Below are positions 8,384 to 16,991 of a stretch of 33,656 bases of DNA, piece by piece (position 1 is the stretch's first letter; every line of letters begins with the position of its first letter). Source of the stretch: Symploca sp. SIO1C2 (GTDB lineage Bacteria; Cyanobacteriota; Cyanobacteriia; Cyanobacteriales; Coleofasciculaceae). The stretch spans positions 1 through 33,656 of the forward strand of contig JAAHFP010000059.1 in NCBI GenBank assembly GCA_010672925.1, written 5' to 3'. Below the pieces are notes generated by a model, which made no database searches, was not told the DNA's origin, and was given only the letters and a program-made list of their open reading frames with translations. The position numbers and the translations under genes were made by a program.

Positions 8384-9439
8384 ATGACAAAATTAAAGGT
8401 GGGACTGTTGTTTGGTGGTTGTTCCGGAGAACATGAAGTCTCCATTGTTTCCGCGCAAGCGATCGCTAAAGCTTTGAGAGCAGAGCAAAATACTCAAAAA
8501 TACGAACTATTGCTAGTTTATATCCAAAAAGATGGTATCTGGCAAGCAGGAGAGGTTGCTCAACAAGTACTAACATCAGGAAAACCTCTACCATCTGCAA
8601 CTAGGGGCAATCTTTGGCAATTTCCTCCCCAGGTAACAGAAGTAGATGTCTGGTTTCCTATCCTTCATGGTCCTAATGGAGAGGATGGCACAGTGCAGGG
8701 ATTGCTGACTTTGATGCAAGTCCCTTTTGTCGGCAGCGGTGTTCTTGGTTCAGCCTTGAGCATGGACAAGTTGGCAATGAAGACAGCATTTGCCCAAGCA
8801 GGATTACCCCAAGTGCCATACGTTGAAGTTCTACGGTCACAAGTTTGGTCTGGTCCTTGTGTGTTTCCTAAGCTTTGTGACCAAATTGAAGCAACCCTAG
8901 ATTATCCCTATTTTGTTAAACCAGCTAATCTAGGTTCATCTGTGGGAGTTGCCAAAGTGCGATCGCGTTCTGAGTTAGAAGCAGCTTTGGATAGTGCTGC
9001 TAGCTATGACCGCAGAATTATTGTAGAAGCTGGAGTTGTCGCCAGGGAAGTAGAATGTGCTGTTTTAGGCAACGAAAATCCCAAAGCATCCGTAGTTGGC
9101 GAGATTACCTATGACAGTGACTTCTATGACTACGAAACCAAATATACTGAAGGCAGAGCGGACTTGTTCATTCCCGCGCCAATACCCGATAACATCACCA
9201 ATCAAATTCAAGAGATGGCAACTCAGGCATTTGCTGCTGTCGATGCTGCCGGTTTAGCAAGGGTGGATTTCTTCTACGTTGAAGCGACTGGAGAGGTATT
9301 CATCAACGAAATTAACACCCTACCGGGCTTCACTGCCACCAGTATGTACCCCCAACTGTGGGCTGCAACCGGTATCCCTTTCCCAGAATTAGTTAATCAG
9401 CTGATTGACCTAGCACAAGAAGGCATAGAAAAGTCTTAA
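8384..9439 (+). CDS. ddl: D-alanine--D-alanine ligase
   Basis: Joins two D-alanines with ATP to supply peptidoglycan precursor synthesis in the cytoplasm. At 351 residues it has normal length. The N-terminal domain begins [16 protein letters not shown], the central [15 protein letters not shown] and [12 protein letters not shown] segments are those of Ddl, and the ATP-grasp part contains [25 protein letters not shown] and the metal-binding end [12 protein letters not shown]. The insertion [20 protein letters not shown] is usual in cyanobacterial forms. Monocistronic, 84 bases before the MscS gene. Confidence 0.97.
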   Translation: MTKLKVGLLFGGCSGEHEVSIVSAQAIAKALRAEQNTQKYELLLVYIQKDGIWQAGEVAQQVLTSGKPLPSATRGNLWQFPPQVTEVDVWFPILHGPNGEDGTVQGLLTLMQVPFVGSGVLGSALSMDKLAMKTAFAQAGLPQVPYVEVLRSQVWSGPCVFPKLCDQIEATLDYPYFVKPANLGSSVGVAKVRSRSELEAALDSAASYDRRIIVEAGVVAREVECAVLGNENPKASVVGEITYDSDFYDYETKYTEGRADLFIPAPIPDNITNQIQEMATQAFAAVDAAGLARVDFFYVEATGEVFINEINTLPGFTATSMYPQLWAATGIPFPELVNQLIDLAQEGIEKS

Positions 9440-9523
9440 TGAAACACATTTTTCATCTTTTCATTGATAAAGTAGAATCTCATTGAGGATTGCCCTATAT
9501 CATAGAAATAAAGATCAAAGACA

Positions 9524-11662
9524 ATGTTTCGCTATAAAATTCGTACTATTGTTCTTACCGCTAGCATCATTTGCGCTTGCACTGTAGGATGGTCTCCTGC
9601 GCGAGCGCAAAAAGCTGAACCTCCTGAATTGGAGGAAATAACCATTGAAGCAGTTGAAGAAGAGCAAGAGGTTGAGCCTGCGACAGGAGACGCTGACGCA
9701 GCAACAACTACAGAAAATCCTGATGTTCCCCCTGATGAATTAGAACTGCTAGTAAAACCTCTCACCATAGAAAAACTGGAAAATGAGGCGGCAGGGTGGA
9801 TGCTGTTGCTCGAAGCTAAGGCTATAGAAATTAGCGAAGCAGAAATTGCCGTCAAGCGGCAGAATATATCGATCAACCGACAGGAAGAAGCAGTTAGTGA
9901 GTTAAACAAAGCTAAGGAAGCTCTTGAAGCAGCCGAGGAAGCTCAAGCAAAAGCTGCTCCAGGTACACCAGAGTACGAAGAAGTTACAAAAAAGGTAGAA
10001 GAAGCTAAAGAAGAGATCAAAAAAGCAGAAGCAGCTCTTGAAGAAGCAGCTACTATCGAAGAGGGGCTCCAACAAGACAAAGCACTACAAGAAGCTTTGG
10101 AAAAAGCAGAGGAAACCGCTGAGCTAGATGCAGCGAAGGAAACCCTTGACAAGGCGGAAAAAGAACGAGAGGAGATAACTCCTGGTTCTGCTGAGTACGA
10201 GAGGGCAACGGAAAAAATCGACCAACTCAAAGAAGCAATCGCAACTTTAGAGGAAGCAGAAGAAGCAAAACAGAAGACAGAACCCGACTCACCGGAGTAC
10301 CAGCAAGCTGAAGAGCAGATCGAAAAAGCTCAAGAAGAACTCAAAAATGCACGGGAAGCTATTGATGGAGTTGACCCTAGCGAAACTGAAGATAAAGAGC
10401 AATCATCTTCCAAGATTATCGATGAAGCCGCAGCCCTTCTAGAAGAAACTGAAATTAAAATTGATGGGGAAGAAAAAGTTGCTGGTACCCCTGGAGTAGT
10501 TGATAGTACAGATAACCTTGAAGAAAAACAAAAGCAACTCGAGGAAGCGGCAGAAGAATTGCAAGAGAGTGCCGAAGAAGAGTCGGAATTAAAAAACCAA
10601 CTAGTAGCAACGGTTACGGATCTCCAGTCTCAGCAAACAGCAATCATCGATCGCTTTAAAATCATCTTGGATCAACTAGAGGAGAAAGGTGGTAATGGCG
10701 AAGTTTACCGCAAATATATTGAAGTAGTTAGCGGTCTACAATTAGATGTAACAGACACCGAAGGTCTAGGGGTAAGGCTTATCAGTTGGGCTAAATCTGA
10801 AGAAGGGGGTCTGCGCTGGGCAGGTAATATCGGTACTTTTGTAGGGATTGTTGTTGCCTCGTTTATTGTATCTCAAGTCATAGGTATACTCTTCAACCAA
10901 ATATTTGTGCGATTCGGAAATATATCCAGAACATTGCGTGAATTTGTCGTTATCGTCATCAAACGGGGAGGAGTTGTTGTTGGTATCATGTTGGCTCTCA
11001 CGGCATTAGAAGTTAGCTTAGGCCCGATTTTAGCCCTCGTCGGTGGTGCTAGTTTTGTCCTTGCCTTTGCACTACAAACCAACCTAGGTAACTTTGCTAG
11101 TGGCTTGACGCTGATGCTTGCCAAGCCTTTCGATGTCGGTGATGAAGTCAAAGTTGCTGGACTATGGGGATGGGTAGATTCTATTTCCTTAGCGAATACA
11201 AAAATCAAAGGCTTTGGCAGTGAGATGTATACTCTGCCCAACAGCATGATTTGGGATGGCATCATTGAGAACTTGACTACTAGTGAAAGGCGGGAGTTAA
11301 GTTTTCAGTTCCAGATTGGTTTTGATGAAGACTTGGCTAGGGTGCAGCAATTATTAGTAGAAACGATGAAATCCCACCCAGGCATTCTCGAAGATCCAGC
11401 TCCCTCCACCATGTTGTGGGGATTTGAGAAATACTACATTAATATTGATGTCAGTGGGTGGACGAAAACAGAGGAATTTTGGGATCTTTACCCAGAAGTT
11501 CTCTACAGGATTAAAGAAAGGTTTGATCAAGAAGGAGTCAAGCTGGCAGCGGTTCCTATGCACAATATTCGCTTCCAGGAAGCAGCCAACCGCAAGATAT
11601 CCCAATTCCTTCCTGAAGCTCCAGTAGAAAAGGTAAGTGAGGAAGCACTGACGAGGTTATAA
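9524..11662 (+). CDS. MscS-family mechanosensitive channel with long coiled-coil extracytoplasmic domain
   Basis: A 712-residue protein. A signal peptide (1-28, ending ARA) leads into an extremely Glu/Ala/Lys-rich helical region (about 90-400) that should form long coiled coils in the periplasm. Three imperfect segments there each start with P-x-(S/T)-x-EY (near residues 147, 219 and 254). Membrane helices follow (about 425-455 and 475-500). The pore helix with GLALQ-like packing is LVGGASFVLAFALQTNLGNFASGLTLML, and the beta domain carries PFDVGDEV and LPNSMIW. A cytoplasmic alpha/beta end closes the protein. It should release ions and osmolytes on hypo-osmotic shock. The size and architecture resemble the larger MscK/YbdG-like members rather than minimal MscS. 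No partner genes nearby. Confidence 0.93.
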   Translation: MFRYKIRTIVLTASIICACTVGWSPARAQKAEPPELEEITIEAVEEEQEVEPATGDADAATTTENPDVPPDELELLVKPLTIEKLENEAAGWMLLLEAKAIEISEAEIAVKRQNISINRQEEAVSELNKAKEALEAAEEAQAKAAPGTPEYEEVTKKVEEAKEEIKKAEAALEEAATIEEGLQQDKALQEALEKAEETAELDAAKETLDKAEKEREEITPGSAEYERATEKIDQLKEAIATLEEAEEAKQKTEPDSPEYQQAEEQIEKAQEELKNAREAIDGVDPSETEDKEQSSSKIIDEAAALLEETEIKIDGEEKVAGTPGVVDSTDNLEEKQKQLEEAAEELQESAEEESELKNQLVATVTDLQSQQTAIIDRFKIILDQLEEKGGNGEVYRKYIEVVSGLQLDVTDTEGLGVRLISWAKSEEGGLRWAGNIGTFVGIVVASFIVSQVIGILFNQIFVRFGNISRTLREFVVIVIKRGGVVVGIMLALTALEVSLGPILALVGGASFVLAFALQTNLGNFASGLTLMLAKPFDVGDEVKVAGLWGWVDSISLANTKIKGFGSEMYTLPNSMIWDGIIENLTTSERRELSFQFQIGFDEDLARVQQLLVETMKSHPGILEDPAPSTMLWGFEKYYINIDVSGWTKTEEFWDLYPEVLYRIKERFDQEGVKLAAVPMHNIRFQEAANRKISQFLPEAPVEKVSEEALTRL

Positions 11663-11679
11663 CCCCTTATTTCATACCC

Positions 11680-11709
11680 TGTAGAGACGTTGCATGCAAC
11701 GTCTCTACA
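11680..11709. repeat. Perfect 30-bp palindrome (dispersed cyanobacterial repeat), possible terminator
   Basis: The arm TGTAGAGACGTTGCA at 11680-11694 is followed immediately by its exact reverse complement at 11695-11709. Weaker outer pairing (ATACCC near 11675 with GGGTAT near 11725) enlarges the hairpin. It sits 18 bases after the MscS stop codon, so it could end that transcript, but it lacks a T-run and belongs to a widely dispersed palindrome family. Confidence 0.65.
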
Positions 11710-11773
11710 ATATTGCACATCAGAGGGGTATGGAAACCGGATTTAGTATAGCAAATTGCTAGGGTGGTTAATG

Positions 11774-11895
11774 TCAAGTTCGGATAATCACTTATAATTC
11801 CCTTCTTCCTTGCAACCTTCTTTCTTTCCTTCTGCCCTCTGCCTTCTGCCCTCTGCCTTATTGCAACCGAAGTGTAAGTATTCAACCGAACTTGA
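11774..11895 (+). mobile_element. MITE-like element, copy 1 (left border of the 20-kb block)
   Basis: 122 bp, beginning TCAAGTTCGG and ending CCGAACTTGA, thus with 10-bp terminal inverted repeats. The interior contains heptamer-rich sequence (CTGCCTTCTGCCCTC). It has no room for a transposase. A second copy, same length and about 95 percent alike by eye, lies inverted at 32141-32262. The flank TA at the right (GATATAAG) is compatible with TA target duplication, but this is uncertain. Confidence 0.7.
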
Positions 11896-11924
11896 TATAA
11901 GACATTCTTAGGTACAGTAAGTTA

Positions 11925-11964
11925 ACAAGGGGCTTAAGCCCCTTGTCCTAATCACCTTGGCGGT
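11925..11964. repeat. Insertion-sequence end remnant with perfect 22-bp palindrome
   Basis: Positions 11932-11964 repeat the last 33 bp of the insertion-sequence end found at 179-211 with two differences. Upstream bases create a perfect palindrome at 11925-11946 (arm ACAAGGGGCTT). It lies 8 bases beyond the stop codon of the methyltransferase gene, read from the minus strand, so it may also serve as its 3' hairpin. There is no clear T-run. Confidence 0.55.
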
Positions 11965-11971
11965 TGCTGTA

Positions 11972-13609
11972 CTAAACCAGGATCAATCGCATTGAATCCC
12001 CTATTTTCTTCCGCATCGATCGCGCTGCTTCCATAGACGGATCGACCTCCAAAGCCTTATCTAGCTGTTCGATAGCTTGATCCAACTGTCCGAGGCGATA
12101 GTAGCATTTTCCCAGATTGTAGAGCGTATTGGCACTAGCACCGTACAGCATCAGAGAGTATTGAAGATAGAGTGAGGCTTCCCGATAATATGTCATTTTA
12201 TAGAGCAACCTTGCCAGGTGAAATGCCAAATCATTCTGTTCGCCAATGGGATAGTAGGTGTCCCAAATGCATTCGATTGCTTGATATAGTTCTTGCTGAA
12301 GGGTTTCGGATGCAGTGTCTAGATGTTGTATCAAGGAGGGAAAACAGCCAAGGAAGATATTGGCATCCCAGCGACTTGAGCGCAGCAAAGCTAAAATCTG
12401 GGGAAGCGTGAGGGTATCGTAATGTTTCTCGATCGCTTTTTTCAGGGTAAAAAAATCGTCTGGTCCGAGTTGTTCGATATTTTCGGTAAATGCCAGTCGC
12501 GTTTCTACGCAGTCTCTGAAAGGAAAGCCTAACAAAAAAGCACAGATGTTGAGGCTGGCATGACGATGAGCCACATTGAGAAATTGACCGCCGACTTGGA
12601 GAAAATACCGACCGATCGCATGGTAATTTACCATGAGTGAAAAACAATGTCCATGTCGTGTTAGAGATGGATGATGGCGATTCAGGAGTGCCTGTTCGTG
12701 GCTGTGTCCTTTGTCTGCGGAAATCAACAGCAAGCGATCGCCTGAGAGGTAGCGCAAATTACGAATACATTTGAGGGCAACGCTGGGAAATAAAACTGTG
12801 GTATCTTGCAGGCGTTGACGGTAGTTTTCGAGGATTTTGTTGAAGTTGGGGTCTTCGTAGTAGTTGGAAGAGATGGGATGGTCTTCAAAGTTAATCTCAA
12901 CCTGATTGATTAACTTGGGATCGTTAAGAGCTGATGTTTGTTGAGAGGGAATTAGGGTAACTAAGCTCTCATATAACCGTCGGTTGCGAACCGAAAATGC
13001 ATCGGAAGGGATGCTATCGAGCACATAGTTGGCAAGAACAATTAGGGGATTTTTCAGAGTTGCGGCAGAGAGGATATAGCCACCACGGTCGAGGGTGATT
13101 TGGCGATCGCGTTCCATATCGAAACGGGCAAAATCGAGAACACCACTGCGGACAAATGGGTAGAGAAAGGGATGCGATCGCCAAAATTCTAAGTTGTGAT
13201 CGGTAAAATCCGTCATTACGTATTTGACGGAAATATGTTGAAGAGGGGAGCGATGGAAGAACTCGAAGAATTTCTTGAGAAAATGATAGGCAAAGCGACC
13301 TGATCCGGCTCCGAGTTCCATAATATAGATGGGCTGCTCTGTATTGAGACCCTGGGCATGGCAATCTCGCAGAAAACCGAAAATAACTTTGGCATAGGCC
13401 CTGGCAATAAAGGGGTTGCTGGTAATGTAATGGGGAACGGTACCTTGGTTCCAAGCTTCAACCCCTTGGTGATCAAAAAAGTTGCGTTGGAACCTCCACA
13501 GCAGAGATTTTGAGAGCTGTTGGTTTTGCTCTAAGGTGTTGCTAAGCTGATTGCGGATCGTTCTCATTGTGCCAAAAATACCGTTTCTTGTGAAAAAGAC
13601 ATTGAACAT
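11972..13609 (-). CDS. MidA/NDUFAF7-like SAM-dependent methyltransferase with TPR tail
   Basis: A 545-residue protein. The methyltransferase domain (about 55-360) has the SAM motif I ELGAGSG at 98-104 after a beta strand (PIYIM), an acidic strand end (YVMTDFTDHNLEFW) and a post-IV segment LANYVLDSIPSDAF. That segment lines up with the NEFFDALP block of the MidA/NDUFAF7 family (DUF185), whose mitochondrial member methylates an arginine of a complex I subunit. The C-terminal region (about 450-535) is helical and ends with a good tetratricopeptide unit (LYNLGKCYYRLGQLDQAIEQLDKALEVDP) for protein contacts. It is the last gene of the minus-strand cluster and directly follows the PAD gene. Arginine as its target is inferred from family resemblance and context, not proven. 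ATG 13609 is taken; ATG 13567 is possible. Confidence 0.65.
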   Translation of the reverse strand: MFNVFFTRNGIFGTMRTIRNQLSNTLEQNQQLSKSLLWRFQRNFFDHQGVEAWNQGTVPHYITSNPFIARAYAKVIFGFLRDCHAQGLNTEQPIYIMELGAGSGRFAYHFLKKFFEFFHRSPLQHISVKYVMTDFTDHNLEFWRSHPFLYPFVRSGVLDFARFDMERDRQITLDRGGYILSAATLKNPLIVLANYVLDSIPSDAFSVRNRRLYESLVTLIPSQQTSALNDPKLINQVEINFEDHPISSNYYEDPNFNKILENYRQRLQDTTVLFPSVALKCIRNLRYLSGDRLLLISADKGHSHEQALLNRHHPSLTRHGHCFSLMVNYHAIGRYFLQVGGQFLNVAHRHASLNICAFLLGFPFRDCVETRLAFTENIEQLGPDDFFTLKKAIEKHYDTLTLPQILALLRSSRWDANIFLGCFPSLIQHLDTASETLQQELYQAIECIWDTYYPIGEQNDLAFHLARLLYKMTYYREASLYLQYSLMLYGASANTLYNLGKCYYRLGQLDQAIEQLDKALEVDPSMEAARSMRKKIGDSMRLILV

Positions 13610-13621
13610 GAATAGTAGGTA

Positions 13622-13670
13622 AAGGTTGGGTTACTCTTCAAGAAGCAAACTAAGTCGCCCCAACCCAACC
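13622..13670. repeat. Stem-loop between the PAD and methyltransferase genes
   Basis: The arm AGGTTGGGTT (13622-13631) is perfectly complementary to AACCCAACCT (13661-13670), giving a 10-bp stem with a 29-base loop in the 96-base gap. It may adjust expression of the downstream methyltransferase gene, or be a dispersed repeat. Confidence 0.45.
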
Positions 13671-13705
13671 TATAGTGAGCAATCACACTCAACTCTATGA
13701 GCAAA

Positions 13706-16700
13706 TTATTTGGATAATTCCCACCATTGAGCATTTTTTGCAACAGGTTGACGCAGAGCATTTGTTGCACAGTGAACTTCTCCACCTGCTGAATGGCAAA
13801 AATCCCAAGCATCAATTGACGAACTTTTAAATCCAAGTTCTGCGAGTATGGCGAACATGTACTGTTCAAATACATCTTCATTTTGTTGTACCGTGAATTC
13901 GATATTGTTCGGTGAAGCCCACGGTTTTTTGTCATCTACAAATTTTGTGTTTATTTTAAATTTTTTCTTTTTCTCTTTCTCTTTATCATTTGTGCTCAAG
14001 CTTGGTCCATAAGGCTTAGGAAAAATACAATATCCATTAACAACCAACATGTTTACCATATTGGAAGTAAGAGCTGTAGCTCTTTTGCTTTTTCCATCCT
14101 TCTCAAAGATCACAGGAATAGGTACTATAGTTAGGAGTTTTTTGTCAATTTCTTTCCTAAGTTTTTTTACCATTTCACTTATTTTTGAATTAACTTCATT
14201 TTCGTTGTATTTTTTAATATCAGAGAATTTTTTTCCATGTTTATCGATCCCCTTCAAAAAATCAGATACTTTGAGTTTTGATGTAATTGTGTTTCCATCC
14301 CACTTGAATTTTCGTTCTTTCATGAATTCTGCATTTGGGTCATTTTTTAGAGTTTCAGTCATTATTTTAATAGCAAGATCTGGACTAGCAACACAGGCAA
14401 TCAACTTATCTTTTCCTGGTAGGAAGCATATCATCTCATCAACATGACCCACACCCAACCAACTTGCATCCAATGTAAAAGGTTTTTGTACTTTTTGTGC
14501 TTTCAAAAAATTCTCATAATCTTCAAAGAAATTGTCTTGATTTCTATTTTTTTCTTCAGTTTCTATGTTTCCTTTTGAGTAGTAAATTCTTCCCCAGGGA
14601 TATCCTTTAAAAGGAGGGGTGACTTCGAGATTTCCGAAAGACATAGTAGAGACATCTCGATTAGCCTTACTCGTAAAATGTTCAGCAGATATCTCATTAG
14701 GGAAACGGTATTTTAATTTGTCATAATTCCAGCGTTTCTGAGGTGAACGAAGGCTTGAAGTATGTATTTTTTTACCTGGCATATAAGAATAGCCAATTTC
14801 CACAGCATCCTGAGTAAATCCATTGGATACGTCTAGGATAGAGTCAACCGGGATTTCTTTTAACTCAATTTCAGAGTCAGCATGACTAAGTATCTTAGAA
14901 AGTTCCTGAATGAATTTTATATTTGCTTTATGTCGGATGATTTTATTTTTGTTACCTTGATTTTTATTTTTACTGTCGTTTTCAAGTTTGATTTCGCCTA
15001 ATTTATCATTTTTCCACTCAATTTCTTGTTCTGATTGAGAAGGATTAACTATATTTGCGAGATCTTGCAATTTACAGCAGTACACTTGTTTTGTAGGTAA
15101 TGAAACATCAGCCATCATCCAAGGTGCTACCATAATCTGAGCTGTTTGATGATTTTTCGTAGTCCCATTAACTATCGGTATGAATATTAACTGAATTGGA
15201 TTGTCATCTTTTTTGCTCATATTATAGCGCTTAGCTGCCATACCCAAAACTATACCACTTTTGGGAATAGTATCTAATGTATATTGGTAATTTTTTCCAT
15301 TATCATCTATTTTTGGTTCTGGAAGTTTTTTGGCATCAGAATCGATGCCGTCGTAGATTTGGATGCGATCATGATCCGCTATACTCACTTCAAGAATTCC
15401 TTCAAGTGTTGGCTCTTTTTCACTATCTTCATTATTGAAACGCGGATAGAAAACTAGGGGTGCAAACGGTGATTTAATTGTACTAATTATTGGTTCATCA
15501 GATTTGTGTTCATCATTGTCATCATCATTGTCATCATTATTGTCATCATTGTTATCATTGTTATCGAAAGCTAAACCCTGGTAGAGGATAATCGCTCCTT
15601 TACCATTTTCGCCCCAAGTCCACTTATTGAGATCATTGCCTGAGACTAGCTTGCTACTTAGTTGCTTAGCATCACCGTCTCGCTTTCCTGTTCGATTTGC
15701 ATCCAAATACATATCAATAGTTTCTACCCCCCCAAGTTGACTCGCGTAATGTTTAGAGCCAATTCCGCTTCCATATTCCAAACCCTCAGCCAATTCTATG
15801 GCATCAGTAGTTTCCTCATCCATCATCCGGTCAAATTCGGCAAACTGCTGGGATAGTCCCACCTCCATTGCTCTTGCCTGCGGGTGTGGTGCTTCAGGGG
15901 GAACTACTTCTACAGGAGCGTAATGAGCGGCTTCCAACTTTGACGGGGATTGCTCCTCATCAATTTTCTGGTCGAAGTCTTGGAAAGTCGGCTCAAGTTC
16001 CAACGCTTCCCAGTCTTCTTGGCTGAGATGTTCGTCTTCCCGACTCTGGCGTAGCGATTGCAGTTCCTCACGAATGGCTTTTATTTGATCTGCAATTGCT
16101 TCTGTATTTCCCTTTGGCTGCTGCTGTTTCTGCCACTGCAATTGCTTAATTTCGTTGCGAATATCCTGAAGTCGATCCCCTAGGACTTCAGAGTCAGGAG
16201 AAGATGGCGCTGTTGAGGCTGCTGGTTGCTCGAGCGATCGCACTTTCTGGCGAAGGACTTCCATTTCCTTAGCAAGACTGTCGTCATGAGATGAAGTTTC
16301 TTTGGGAGACTCGGCTGCATAAGAAACTTGTTGCTCCGGTTCAAAAGAATGGGTCGCCTCGAAAGGTACGCTTCCTGTTGCCATTTCTTTTGTATAGTCT
16401 TTCCCAGAACTAGCTGTGGTATAGTCCTCATCCCAGGGACTAGCTTCGGTATAGTCTTCATCCCAGGAACTAGCTTTAGTGTAGTTTTCTTCTTGAACAA
16501 CAATGGGTTCGTTGAAATCGAAAGCCTGAGCCTCCATTGGGGAGTTATCCTCTTCGGCAGTGACCATTTCAATGGGGCTGCCATCGTCAAAGGAACGGAT
16601 TTGAGGGGGGTGGTTTTGAGACTGGGTTGGTTGATTGGGTTCTGCGACTGATTGGTCGAGATCGAACAAGAAACCTGAACCCGACGGCGAGGGGGGTGAG

Positions 16701-16873
16701 GGATGATTTCGGGGCTGGAGTGGTTGATTGGGTTTTCCGACTGCTTGGTCGAGATTGAACAAGGAACCTGAACCTGAGGTTGAGGATTCGGTTGGAGGGG
16801 GAGGAGACTGACGCTCACTTTCCAGTTGTTGATCAAGCTCGAAAAGTCGGTTGGTGGATTTAGGGTTTTTCAT
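13706..16873 (-). CDS. Protein-arginine deiminase (PAD) with disordered, motif-bearing N-terminal extension
   Basis: A 1055-residue protein predicted to convert peptidyl-arginine to citrulline with calcium. A PAD_M domain starts near 385 (LDANRTGK, NKWTWGENGKGAIIL; compare human PAD4 DADRTGK and TWTWGPCGQGAILL). A full PAD_C domain follows. The catalytic residues are present: D689 in TQDAVEIGY, H810 and D812 in WLGVGHVDEM, C1035 in GEVHCATN. The D-to-H spacing of 121 equals that of PAD4 350 to 471. Ligands matching PAD4 calcium site 1 (Q349, E353, E411) are kept as Q688, E692 and E750, whereas site 2 ligands appear replaced (A690, R709, K713). No PAD_N domain is seen. Instead residues 1-375 are disordered, with three LF-x-LDQ motifs (10-17, 38-45, 69-76), WDEDYT repeats, a coiled coil (about 200-285) and two FDQ/FDR motifs (300, 347). 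Confidence 0.9.
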   Translation of the reverse strand: MKNPKSTNRLFELDQQLESERQSPPPPTESSTSGSGSLFNLDQAVGKPNQPLQPRNHPSPPSPSGSGFLFDLDQSVAEPNQPTQSQNHPPQIRSFDDGSPIEMVTAEEDNSPMEAQAFDFNEPIVVQEENYTKASSWDEDYTEASPWDEDYTTASSGKDYTKEMATGSVPFEATHSFEPEQQVSYAAESPKETSSHDDSLAKEMEVLRQKVRSLEQPAASTAPSSPDSEVLGDRLQDIRNEIKQLQWQKQQQPKGNTEAIADQIKAIREELQSLRQSREDEHLSQEDWEALELEPTFQDFDQKIDEEQSPSKLEAAHYAPVEVVPPEAPHPQARAMEVGLSQQFAEFDRMMDEETTDAIELAEGLEYGSGIGSKHYASQLGGVETIDMYLDANRTGKRDGDAKQLSSKLVSGNDLNKWTWGENGKGAIILYQGLAFDNNDNNDDNNDDNDDDNDEHKSDEPIISTIKSPFAPLVFYPRFNNEDSEKEPTLEGILEVSIADHDRIQIYDGIDSDAKKLPEPKIDDNGKNYQYTLDTIPKSGIVLGMAAKRYNMSKKDDNPIQLIFIPIVNGTTKNHQTAQIMVAPWMMADVSLPTKQVYCCKLQDLANIVNPSQSEQEIEWKNDKLGEIKLENDSKNKNQGNKNKIIRHKANIKFIQELSKILSHADSEIELKEIPVDSILDVSNGFTQDAVEIGYSYMPGKKIHTSSLRSPQKRWNYDKLKYRFPNEISAEHFTSKANRDVSTMSFGNLEVTPPFKGYPWGRIYYSKGNIETEEKNRNQDNFFEDYENFLKAQKVQKPFTLDASWLGVGHVDEMICFLPGKDKLIACVASPDLAIKIMTETLKNDPNAEFMKERKFKWDGNTITSKLKVSDFLKGIDKHGKKFSDIKKYNENEVNSKISEMVKKLRKEIDKKLLTIVPIPVIFEKDGKSKRATALTSNMVNMLVVNGYCIFPKPYGPSLSTNDKEKEKKKKFKINTKFVDDKKPWASPNNIEFTVQQNEDVFEQYMFAILAELGFKSSSIDAWDFCHSAGGEVHCATNALRQPVAKNAQWWELSK
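15505..15567 (-). repeat. Trinucleotide (GAT/AAT) tract coding for an Asp/Asn run in the PAD gene
   Basis: On the plus strand the tract is made of repeated ATC/ATT triplets. It encodes about 20 residues, nearly all Asp or Asn, at residues 437-456. In PAD4 the corresponding place after the QGAILL strand is the acidic loop that binds further calcium ions, so this run may keep that role with a simplified sequence. The tract should be prone to length change by slippage. Confidence 0.7.
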
Positions 16874-16991
16874 GATTGTTACTTCTCGGTTTAAACTAGT
16901 GACATATAGCGCGTAGCGCTATTCAAAATTCAAAATTAGACTCTTGACGTGGTTTCAGGCTTTATTAATGTCCTAACCTAAGTGCGTAGTC

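Noticed and set aside
12172-12411. Plus-strand open frames inside the methyltransferase gene
   Set aside because: They are antisense to a well-supported gene, without ribosome binding sites or recognisable domains.
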